A stretch of 64,000 bases of DNA from Setophaga petechia. Lineage: Eukaryota; Chordata; Aves; Passeriformes; Parulidae. A model generated the notes under the pieces. That model saw nothing but the letters and a program-made list of their open reading frames with translations, was not told where the DNA came from and searched no databases. The translations under genes and the position numbers were made by a program. This document shows, one piece after another, positions 1 to 11,231 of this stretch. Position 1 is the stretch's first letter. Each line of letters begins with the position of its first letter. Where the stretch lies: positions 14,462,258 to 14,526,257 of the forward strand of contig JANCRA010000014.1 of the NCBI GenBank assembly GCA_024362935.1, written 5' to 3'.

Positions 1-164
1 GGTTTTTCTTCTATCTCTTAGATGACAGAAATGGCAATTTCCGTTTCAAGCCCTTTTTCTTGCCCCCAGGATGCCCTGCTGAGACAAGGATAAGCACCCC
101 AGCCTGGACTCTTGCTGGGTCTTGGTGCCACTCACCCATGGGAGGGCAGGGGAAGAAGCTCCTT
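1..164. other. Unique flank left of the first minisatellite
   Basis: This is ordinary single-copy sequence leading into the tandem array. No exon or splice pattern can be supported. Open frames crossing it exist only because they run on into the stop-poor array that follows. Confidence 0.5.
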
Positions 165-881
165 TCCCTGGCAATTGCTCCTTTCCCTGCTCCCCTGGGC
201 AATTGTTCTCTCCCTGCTCCCCTGGGCAGTTGCTCCTTTCCCTGCTCCCCTGGCAATTTTTTCTTTCCCTGCTCCCCTGGGCAATTGCTCCTTTCCCTGC
301 TCCCCTGGGCAATTGCTCCTTTCCCTGCTCCCCTGGGCAATTATTCCTTTCCCTGCTCCCCTGGGCAATTGTTCCTTTCCCTGCTCCCCTCGCAATTTCT
401 CCTTTCCCTGCTCCCCTGGGCAGTTGCTCCTTTCCCTGCTCCCCTGGGCAATTGTTCCTTCCCTGCTCCCCTGGCAATTGCTCCTTTCCCTGCTCCCCTG
501 GCAATTGCTCCTTTCCCTGCTCCCCTGGGCAATTGCTCCTTTCCCTGCTCCCCTGGGCAATTGTTCCTTTCCCTGCTCCCCTGGCAATTGCTCCTTTCCC
601 TGCTCCCCTGGGCAATTGTTCCTTTCCCTGCTCCCCTGGCAATTGCTCCTTTCCCTGCTCCCCTGGGCAATTGTTCCTTCCCTGCTCCCCTGGCAATTGC
701 TCCTTTCCCTGCTCCCCTGGCAATTGCTCCTTTCCCTGCTCCCCTGGGCAATTGCTCCTTTCCCTGCTCCCCTGGGCAATTGTTCCTTCCCTGCTCCCCT
801 GGCAATTGCTCCTTTCCCTGCTCCCCTGGGCAATTGTTCCTTCCCTGCTCCCCTGGCAATTGCTCCTTTCCCTGCTCCCCT
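165..881. repeat. 28-bp minisatellite, about 26 copies, with a higher-order duplication
   Basis: The core TCCCTGCTCCCCT recurs about 26 times, separated by spacers of the form (G)GGCAATTG(C/T)TCC(T). Units are 27 or 28 bp. The plus strand is pyrimidine-rich around a CAATTG centre. Left-hand units (165-445) are variable: CAGTTG, CAATTTTTTC, CGCAATTTC and CAATTATTCC variants occur. From 446 the order of unit variants repeats as a block: an eight-unit block at 446-664 (219 bp) is followed by the same order at 665-881 (217 bp). Because 28 is not a multiple of three and the units lack stops, several frames stay open on both strands for 200-340 codons. These are artefacts, not proteins. Confidence 0.95.
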
Positions 882-3199
882 GGGCTTTCTCTGCCCCGGC
901 TGGGTTTGTCTGTCCTGCCCCTGTCTCTCACCTGAGGGATGGCTCTGCCCACCCAGCTGGGCTGGGAGCTGTTCAGGTGATGCTGGGAGGCAGGAGTGAT
1001 GCCCTGTGCCTGCTCCGTGCTCCCAGGGGACACCAGGGCTCTGGGCAGGCACAGAGGGGACCTGGCTGAGCCCCTGGGTGTGCTGGGGAGCCTTGCCTCC
1101 TCTTCCTCCAGGGTAAAACAGGAGCAGGGGGAGAAGCAGCACCCAGGGCTTCATTGTGAGCAGGGTGTGTTCTTCCTTCTCCTTTTCTCAGTGCTTTGGA
1201 GAAGATTGGAAAGGAATGACTAAAAAGTAGGAGGGAAGGAGAAGGGCAAGAGAGGATGCGCAAACTCAGTTCAGCTCCTGGCACAGCTATTTCTGTGTCC
1301 ACTCCTGCCCTTGCTGCCCTTCCCTATCTGCCCAGCAGTATCAGAGCTCCTACTCACACATCCCTGCTCTTGTGTGCAGATGTGCCTTGTGTGTGTCCCT
1401 CAGCTTTGGGGACATGGCCCAGGCTGCTCACACTCCCTGTGCCCCTGGCCTGGGCCTGGCAGGGGCTCAGAGCAGCTCCAGGCTCCTCAGCCATGCTCAA
1501 CACATTTGAAAAAGCAAACCCCACTGGTTCTTTTGTATTCCAGTGGAGTGCTGCTGGTATAAGAACACTGTTCCCATGGGTCTGGAAATGTCTTTACATC
1601 CTTAATGTGTCTCTACTTCAGAGAAAATGGGCATGTGCAATTAATTCTTGTACGTATGCTACTTGAGCCTGTTTGAAACTGTGTGTGTATATGTGCAAGG
1701 CAATTAATTCCCATTCTTCAGAAGTGAGAGAGTGAGGGAGGTTTTTTCCCTTTTTCCCTTTTTTGCAGTGGCAGGGTAAGGATTCAAACTTAAGGGTTTT
1801 TTTTCTCCCAATTCTGTGCTGTCACTTCCAGATCACGCTGCTTGGGAAAGTATAGTTCTCATACAGAGGAACCTCAAGTAATAAAAAGTGAGTGATCAAG
1901 AAAGCTGTGTTTTAGTGATTATCAGTATGCAGAACAAATCAAGGAAAATTTAAGAGCAATCTCTGACTTAGTCCTTAATGAATTTAGGATAATTCACTTA
2001 TTTCTGGGAGAAAAAAGTGAATTATCCTCCATTTCTGAAGGATGCTGTCATGATAAGAGCAATAGGAAGTGGTTATCTGTCAGAACTAAGGCTTGCTCTC
2101 CAGTGCCAGTTGCCTCCTGAAATTAGTTTGTAGTGTACTTAATGTACACTGGGTTTGGCTCTCGCTGTGGTGCCTCTGTAAAATGTTCCTTTGGGTGAGA
2201 ACTTAAGTGCATAGCTTTAGGCTTTGCAAATTTTATTCACCATCTAGAACCCTCTCCAGTGTTCAAGCAGGCAGGGCTATGACCTCTGCTAAAAGGCAAA
2301 AGAGGAGAAGGAAGAAGAAATGACAGACTCTTAGGGCAGTATCTTTAGTTTCACTTCCAAACATAATTTTAGCTCCTCAGAAACAAGGTTAATGCACACA
2401 GGCAGCTCGATACAATTCCTGCTCTTTTTCATTCATGATGTAACTCATAAAAATGTCTTGCACCATTTATGTGGAGTCTGTTGTACTTGACATAAAAAGG
2501 TGGAAAGAAGTTGTTTCATGGAGACTGTAGCATGGTCCTCAGGGAGTCATGAAACTCAATTTCCCTGACTATAATTAATATTTTTCCCATTACAGACTTG
2601 GGGATGATCCATGTGGACTGAGTTGGCAGCAAACTAATCACCAGGAGAGACACAGGGCTGGGATAATCATGTACTGGGTAACCATTTAGAGAGTGAACTC
2701 GAGGGGAAATCTGAGAGAAGCACTAACATCAGGCTTTATGGCTGTGCCCTGCCATCCCTACAAACTAAGAGGGGCCTTTCCCTGGCCTCCAGCAGTTGTT
2801 CTGCAGTGCAGTGGGTCACTTCAGCAGCACGTTTATCAAGTTCTCATTGCACACAAGGGGCCAAACCATTCCTTGATGCAATCCCCCTCACCTTGCTGAA
2901 GGAGTGCTGTAGCTGAATTTGGTTCACACTTGCTGTGAATTGCAGCCTTTTACCAGAAATTTAAAGGAGAGGCTCAGTGTCACCCTGATTTTTTTAAGAT
3001 TTTCTAAGCCTTCTGATGTTTACATTCTTGTAACAAACTTTCTCACACACATTTTGTAAATAACTTACTGTTTTGCATTCTTTTATGGAGGAGGAGAACT
3101 TTGATGGACTGTTGGTTTGTCCAGTGTCATTGGAGAGGTGGCACTGTCACCCTCCAATCCACTGTCACTTTTGGAAATCTGTAAATGTTTGAGTCAGAA
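882..3199. other. Intergenic sequence, GC-rich then AT-rich
   Basis: Bases 882-1550 are moderately GC-rich and CpG-poor. The rest is AT-rich single-copy DNA. Short open frames (for example 1256-1666 and 2693-2899) resemble no protein I recognise and lack a convincing exon context. The right end leads into a possible polyadenylation signal. Confidence 0.5.
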
Positions 3200-3262
3200 A
3201 ATAAAAAGTGCCTTTTTACCTTGGAAAGAGCAGCCAGTCCGTGTTGTGTTGTTTCGTGTCCT
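3200..3262 (+). promoter_or_regulatory. Possible polyadenylation site of an unidentified plus-strand transcript
   Basis: AATAAA at 3200-3205 is followed, 35-55 nt later, by a GT-rich stretch (3239-3260, GTGTTGTGTTGTTTCGTG). Several TGTA elements lie in the preceding 200 bases. The spacing matches a vertebrate cleavage and polyadenylation site. No coding exon was found upstream, so if real it would end a non-coding RNA or the 3' UTR of a gene lying to the left. AATAAA is common by chance in AT-rich DNA, so this is only a candidate. Confidence 0.3.
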
Positions 3263-6200
3263 ATAGTGACAGGTCAGCACAACATTTTCCATCCCCATGG
3301 AATAGTTTTTCCCAATAACTATGGGCCATGACATTTATCACCAGCTAGCTGTGCTTATCTTTCTGTCAGGTGTAAGGCAGGCCAGAGCTGTCAGGACCTC
3401 GGTGTCACTGGTGACTGACTGGGGAGCAGTGTGGCCTCCAGAGGGAGGGCTTTGAGCTCCAGGGGCCACAGGTGGTGTGCATTCTGTTTGTGTGACACTG
3501 AGGGGTGACAAAGCAGTGCCTGGCCTTTGTGTGGAGCCTTGGTGAGCAGGCTCATGTGACAGTGTAGCTCCAGGGAGGAGACACTGCTTGATCAACTACC
3601 AGAAACCTGAGGGTGTCAAAACCATCTTTTATTCTTAACCATTGGAACATGGCTGCAGCAGCAAAAGGCTTCCTTGGATTGAGAGTTTCTGCCTCTATGA
3701 ATTGAACCTCTGGGGCTTTTTCTTTTATTTGCCAGTAGGTCTCTCTCCTCATGGACTAACCGTGGCAGCCACTGTGCCAACAGCAGCACAGGTGCTCCTC
3801 TCCAGATCTGAGTGCAGTGGAACAGCACTGCACCTGTCAGGCTGGCTCTCCTCTGCTGTCCCTTGGACATGTCCTGCTTATCAGTTTCCACTTTTAGCAC
3901 CATTTTCTGCTCAGGGACAAAACCTCCTTTTATATTCCAACAAAAAGTGTTCTCTAAAGCGATTTCCAATTTATGTCTGATGACTTCTGCTATCAGACTT
4001 GGTTTTTTATAAATTCTTTTCTGTGGTATTCTGGATGAACCCATTCAGATTTTTTCAGGGATTTCACCCTGACATCTCTGAGCAAGCACAGAGTGTGATG
4101 AGCTTGGTGTAGTTGAACCACCATGGAAATATCCCCAAACCCTGAGAGTCATTTCAATAATAAGCAGCATATTTACTGGTGGAGTGAGAGACCAAAGCCT
4201 TCTTGTGTTTCCTGACCAAGCCTCTGGAATGTTTCCATGCTGTGAAGGAGGCTGAGCTGTGGCTGAGGCAGTCAGCTGCAGCCTGAAGGAACCAGTGGTG
4301 AGATTTAACTGTGCTGGAGGAGCCATGAGCTCATCACACAAGGGCAGCTTTGGGAGGGATGGAGCTGTGAGGCCAAAGAGAGCAGGAGCCTGGCATGGAA
4401 GCGTGTGGCATTGCTCTCATTACAGCCACCTCTCCCTTCCAGGGTTCATTTTCTGGCTGCTGCAGGCAATGAACCTGTGAAGTGCCACAACCCTCTCAGA
4501 GGGGCACAGGATCCCAAACATTCCCACCTCCCATCGAAGCCAGGGAGAGTTCAGCATGTTTGAATTCTGATGGCTTCACAAATCAGCACCAAGTCCTTCA
4601 TTTACGAGTTATCTGCACTTGTCTGATGGCAATCAAGTCCACTGGTGTTATCCTATTTGTATAGGTCAACAGCATTAATTGGTTTTCCTGCATCTCTTAT
4701 ATTGAGCATGCAGAGCGTGGACTGTCTTGCCAAGAATAGAGGCAGAGGCAAATTACAGACTGCTTATGTTGGGGCAATCATAAGATGCTTCCAGGTAATT
4801 TTAATAAATTAGTTGTTCAAGTCACTCAGATAGCACTAAATTAATATGTCTAGAGCAATGTGCTGCATTTTCTATCAATCTTTTTTTTTTATTCTTCTTA
4901 ATTACATTTCCTCCACTTTAGCTATTGCCTTCTAGCTGTGGAGCCACTATACTTTAGCTGCAGTAGGTACAAAGATTAGAATACAAACAGTGTATTTAGC
5001 TCTCAGCAGGGGGCTGAGTTTAAAAATGGTTCAGTGAGTGAGTGCACAACAGTGTTAAATGTGGAGTGTACCACAGATGGAGGAGCAGTTCAGAGAATCC
5101 TGCTCAGCTAATGCACAAGGAACATACCCAGGGCTACAGAGTGTGCAGAGACACTAGAAAAGACAGCCCTGAATACCTAGTGGGCTATTTTTGTGTAGAT
5201 AATGGAGGGCACTTGGCTTTCACTAAACATCAGAGATGAAAATTTTTAATAAAATAGGTTACTGTAGACCTAGCAGAGGCTTCCCTTCTCTGCACAGTGG
5301 TATTATCAAAGTCCTCGAAGCTAAAGAAGCCATGGGAAATGTCACTTGCATCTTCAAAGGCCATTTTTTCCCTTTCTCTGCTGCTGATGTGTCAAGAGCA
5401 ATTCTAGTGAAGTCCAACCAGTTAGACTGGCAAAGAACCAGTCCAGATCACCTCTTCAGAATACAAGGCCCTGATCCTGCAAATCTGTCCTGCCTTCACA
5501 GCCAGCTTCTGACATTCTGTGCAGTTTGTGAGTTACCTGCACTGAGCTCTCTGGCAATGCTCTCCAGCAGCACCTCTCCAAAACTGTCAGCATGCTTTAG
5601 CATTGAAGGTGAATTTCAGCCTTGTGACACAGGAGGTTAGCAGGGAGTGCTGAACCATATTGAACACACCAACACAGCTTTATTAGCTTCCTCTTCCTTC
5701 TGGAGACAATGAATTGGCAGAGCATATGCAGAGACATTTGGAAAAAAAGCTGGGAATTCAGTGCAGAAGCCCTGGCTTAGAGCCATGGCTCATCCAACCC
5801 TGAGGTTGGAATACATTTTCCTTGGGTGTGCTCCAAAGGGAGGGGAATGTCTGATGTGCTGGCAGGGGGGATGTAAAAGCACAAAAATTGCAAAATTGGC
5901 ACAAATCTGCTGAAGATATGAGTGAGAAAATCATTCTTACCTGGCACCAATGAAATCTTTGTGATGGAATGTCTATATTTAGATCTCTTCCTGTTTCCTC
6001 ACGCATTTTCTGGGTGGGGTGTTTCTTCCATTCTTTTTCTAAATCTGTGAATTTTTACATGATTTTAATAATGATGTTGACACTAGGCTAGTGCATCCTT
6101 TAAGACAAAACCTACAAGCTGGCAGGGCTCCAGGAGGCCTAGTTGTTGTTGTTTATGTGTGATGTCAGCCACAGAGCTGCCTTGGCAGTAAGGCCCAGCC

Positions 6201-9200
6201 CTAGAGCCTGGGCTGTTTGTGCTTTCTAATTCACTCTGTAGTTACAGAGATCCTGTTGGGTAGTTTGTATCTAGCAGAATTGTTTTGTTCATATATTTAA
6301 TATTCTGGTTGAAGGTAAGATAGGCAATCAATTGTAGCAGTTTCTGTTCTTAAGAGAGTCCTGTTTAGCAGTGCTTCGCCTGTTAAATTCAAGTGTTGTC
6401 ATTTGGGTTGCATGATGGATGTTTAGGGAAACACCAACTTAGTTTTAGCCAAAGTTCATCTCGAGTTGAGGGGTTCTGCTTCTTTTCCTCTTGCATTTTA
6501 TCTTTTTTTTTTTCTCCAGTGTATCACTCTGAAATATGTATGAACACTTCCAATTATGATTTCTGGCCATCTGTGCAGTCTAGTGGGGATTTCACAGACT
6601 ACTTCTAGTAAAATTTCTCATTTCTTATCCATTTTCTGGAGGACTGAACTTGTACAGGAGATACATGAGGGATGCCCTTGAGATTCTGAAGTGCTGAGGA
6701 GAAGAGCACATAGGGAACAATACAACCAAACAAAAGCTTAAGAGCCACTGGAATATCCTTGGATACTTGAAAGACCTGAACACACTTTCCTTTAAAGCAA
6801 GACAATGTGTGCCTAGTATTAAAGTGAAGTAAGACTGCTCAAAAATGGGTACAGGTTATCAAGACAAATATTTTAAAAGCAAGATCTGCTTTATTGGGAA
6901 AACCTCTCAAGAGAAGGACTGGAAGATTCTTCACACAGCTCTTTGCAAAATGAGATTGGTCAAAAGTAATCAGTCCTGGCTCAGTGCTGCACTAACTAGG
7001 TAATAGCAGACAGCCTCAGGTCTTTTCCATGTCTAATTATTATGCTTCCATGAATATTCTCCAAATTCAGGTCGCTCAAATCATCAGGTGCTGATCACAG
7101 ACGAACATTTCTTAGCCTGATTTGCATTTTGTAGTAGGTGCTTAATGGTTTTAAGAATCGTGGATGAAAATTGAGGATTTTTGGATGGCAGAGCTGAACT
7201 AACTGTGTTTTATTGAAGATGGAAGGACAGCAATTGTCCAGTGTGCCTGAAGCTCTAAGAAACACAAATTTCACACAAGAGAATTTCCCCAAAATGAATT
7301 GTTGGTGCTCAGTCTTGAAATAATGGTTCCAATCTTCTAATTTTAAAGTTTCTAAAATTTCTATTCACAAGTTGTTCTTAGAGAATTTCTCATGCGAAGC
7401 AAGAATAAACAAACTGTTCCCACAGGCACAGTATTTAGAGCTCAGCATACTGGTTGTTTCGTGGGGAGTGATGAAATTAATAGATCTGTTGTTAAACTAC
7501 CCCAGCAGCCTGCAAAGGGGAAGGTTCCAAAAGCAGAGTCATGTTTGTAGAGCAGTGTTCCTAAGAACACAAGGACTAGTTGAGTTTTGAACATGGTAGC
7601 ATCCCATTTCAAGAAACACTTTGCTTCTCCAGGGTAAGGTTGGGCATTTCTGGTATTTGTATAACATTTATCCCCTAGGAGAACACTGTTAGTATAAAAT
7701 TCTCCTTTGTGTGCTTTTTGTTCTGTTCCAGACTGGCTGTGGGCTTTGGTAATTCAATGGTGATGATAAAATATGTGTGTTACCCTGCTGCACTTTGGTT
7801 TCTGTTTCTCATTGTTGTATGTAGCATCCAAAACAATTTTTGTACCCATTTTGCTATGGGAGCTGATCTTTCATTTCTTCCCAGCTGGTTTCTATTGTAA
7901 GAACAAATTCCACCACAAGAAAAAGGTTGGGGTTTGTGTTTCTGGTCCAGCCAAAAGCATCTTCCAGTTTAGTCCTGCTAGCACAGCCTCAAAGGCTCTT
8001 TACTTTTACAGTGAGACCCTTGTAGGCAGAGCAAAAGAGCAGCTTATGTAAAATAGAAATAGCCTGGGGGTTTTAGGATATGCTTTGAAAGGATCTTGAA
8101 GTTTTAGTTTTGCTGTTGATCTCAGAAGTTTGTAGTAATGAATACAAAGAGCTTTTCTATAATAATTTGTGGTAACCTGGTCATGCACTCAGGTCAGAAT
8201 ATATCTCAGAAAGTACAATTGTCCTGCAGTCTTGGTTAAAGCCCCATGGATGAGGGAAAGCTGTGTAGAAAGTATGGTTGTGAAGCTAAACATCCACCAG
8301 AACATGACCTTCAGAGTTTTGGTGCTGAAATTCCACTCATGAGGTAGAGAGAGGTTATAAAAGCAGAAGAGGATTAAAAGGCTCTTGGCTGGGAGTGCAG
8401 CTGGCTGAGAGCCTCCTGGACACCCCTCTCCATGTGCCCTCTTCCTCTGCATTCCACACAGACATGCCAGCCTGTATTTTCTGTCTGGAATAATAATCCA
8501 TGAAACACCACAGGTACCTGCAGAGCCCAGCTATCTGTGACCCTCCCAGGCCATCATTCACTCCAGTCGTTCTCAGCTTGCCAGAGCTTTCATTTCAGTT
8601 TTGTGACAGGGTTTATGGCTTCATTTCAGGCATGTGAGACCTCCCCAGGCCTGACTCATCCCTGCATGGCTGAAAAGCAGCAGACAGGTCCCAGCTCACT
8701 TGGCCAGAGCTCCAACATCTGACAATTAAAGATTGCATCCTGCAGCAATGCAGAGCCAGCTGATGTCACACACTGAAAGGGCACTTTGGAAAACTGGACT
8801 CTGTGGAAATGGGTGCTAGGGATGCCTTGGGACTGCAAAAGCCACAGTCCTCTCTCAGACCCAGCAGTGAGAAATGTCACAGCATCTTGAACAATGATCT
8901 GAGCTTCAGAAAGTAATACAAAACCCATGCGAGGTCCATTTTTAAAAACTGCTTGAAGCATCATGTATCAAAGTAACTGGAAGCTAAGCTGAGGGAAAAC
9001 CTTTTGTTTTTTGCTAAGCAAATTCATTGCAGCTTAACTGGGAAAAGTTCACAGGAACATTTTTCAGTGTGAGACTGTTGCCTAAATTTGTCACATTTCA
9101 TGAATGTGCTGTCAAGATGAAAAATGTCACCAAGAAATCAGCTACAGAAATTTAGGAACATGGGAATTGGGTAGTCTTGGGGGGTTTTTTCCATGGGAGA

Positions 9201-11165
9201 AGGAGCCATGGTTTTACTGCTTCTGAGGTTTGTGTCTGCTCCTTCACAGCTTGAATTGAGAGTAGTAGGAAGAGCTAAGTCAGACCTGGAGTCAGGCAGT
9301 GTGGGTGCTGCTCTGGCTCTGTGGAGTCAGAGGGTTTCTTTCAGAAGAACCAATATAACTATTTAACTATTAGTAAATATATTAAATTATATAACTACTT
9401 AATAATCTGTCTGTGTCTACCACCTAATATGTTAAGCTCACTGTACTCCCCGTAGTTTCTAGGGATGATGGAAGTTTAAAGTTAGTAGTGTTCTTTGGTA
9501 CTTATTTGGTGTTCAGTACTTGTCTTTGGTGATTTAACCACAAAAGAGCTTGGAAATTCATGAAATTAAAGGGATTTTCATATTGACCTTCAGTGACAAC
9601 ATGGGTCTGCTCTAAAGTCCTTCCCAGGGAAAAGCAGCTATAAATTAAAAAGCCCTATAGAATCCACTAAAGGGAATCTGAACATTTTTTATTGAATCTG
9701 AGCATTTCTACTCCTGAAACTTCCCTATAAATTTAAGTATCCTGAAACCTACAGACATGTGTTTTTCTCTTTGGCAAGGTCCATGAAAGAGACCAAGATT
9801 GTTTTAGCTGGGGTAAAAATGAAAACAAGCATGTATGTTTTTTAAATGACTGGTGATTGTAAGAAATGAGCAGGTTACTCTGCCATGCTTAGATCTGTAG
9901 GCTCAGGTTGTATATTCATCTGTAGCCACTGGCATACTTTGATTTTTCAGTGAAAGACCACGTTCCAATGTGGACCTGTGCTGTAGCTGTGAGAGGGAGA
10001 TCAGAGCAGATCCTATCAGGGAGGAGGAATCTGTCCATTTTAACAGGGACTTTGATCTGAGTGCAGGCAGCTGTATTCTGTAAATTGCCTCTGAAAAAAA
10101 CATCAGAAGTGTATTTTCCAATTATTCACTGAGAGGAACTTTTCCTATTGCAGAAGCTATCATGCCTGTGACATAAAGCTGTGAGAGAGTCATGTTATAA
10201 AGTTCAAGCATCCTATTTATATTAATTTTTTCAGATTTGTTTCCTCTACCTTCTGATTAAAATGTGTAGCCACTGTGATAGAGGTGCCCTGCTGGAGCTT
10301 CTTCTTTCATATGAAGGCACTGATAATGTCAAGAAAACAAATGGAAGAGAAAAGCTGTCTGATTGAAAGTAAATACTTAGAGCAGTTTCAGCAGTCCTTT
10401 GGGTGGGAGTTAATATAAAATTGCTTAGTAAATCAGTAAACAAGTTAAAATGTGCACAAAAAAGATAAAGAAGTAGAATGCCATCTGAAATGAAGGGCTC
10501 CCAGGAAATAAATCAAGCAATCAAATATGTGAGGAGCTGGGCAGAATCTCAATCCCCTGTGCTGCAGAAGGCACAGACAACTCTCCTCTCACACTTCTGC
10601 ATCTCTGAAGTTATTGGTTTTAATTGTAAACATCCTGTAGTTCTGCCAAAATTTACTTAACTTTTATGGCCAGTGTGCCTTGATGACAGACTTCTCTGTG
10701 GAAGACTGCAGAGAATTTGAATTATTGCCATTAGCACTGTACCACTAACTGCAACAAGGCTTGTGCCTATGTTTGATATTTATGTGTTTTAGATAGATGA
10801 AGATAATGATAATTAAGTTTTCCAGAGATGCACTTTTCCAAAATTTACAAAATGTATTTATTTCAACTAAACAGGTAAAACTGCAAAAAAAGTTACATCT
10901 CTAATAGAACTTAGACTTTAAAAAGGCAAGAAATCTGTAGCTTAGTTTCTGTGGAAACTGAGCACTCAGAAACCCACTGTGCACCTTTGAGAAATCTGTA
11001 ATAATGCTTAAGCTGCTATTGCCCCATTTTTGGTATCCCTGGCAGAGTCTCATGGTTTGGATTGGGCTTATGGATATCTTTTGGGTTGTAGGAGGCATGT
11101 AGTGAGTCTTATTTCAAGTGCTTGAAGCTAGATGTCATTTCTTTTTTTATATTTATTGTACTAGA
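3263..11165. other. Gene desert, single-copy AT-rich DNA
   Basis: I read this stretch for splice-bounded conserved exons, repeats and RNA genes and support none. Open frames are short (mostly under 100 codons), scattered on both strands and of no recognisable family. AT-rich tracts occur at about 9355-9410 and 4880-4910. Confidence 0.5.
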
Positions 11166-11231
11166 ATTAATACAATAGTTAAAGTTAATAATAGTTAAAG
11201 CATTAATAGTTAAATTAATAGTTAAAGCATT
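11166..11231. repeat. Short degenerate tandem repeat of AATAGTTAAAG type
   Basis: The motif AATAGTTAAA recurs about four times with irregular spacing, forming a small AT-rich imperfect tandem repeat. No function can be inferred. Confidence 0.6.

Noticed and set aside
46..1154. Open frames of 225-340 codons on both strands giving repeated PGEQGKEQL-like or PAPLGNCSF-like peptides
   Set aside because: They arise from the stop-poor 27/28-bp minisatellite. All frames are open, the unit length shifts frame, and no protein family matches.
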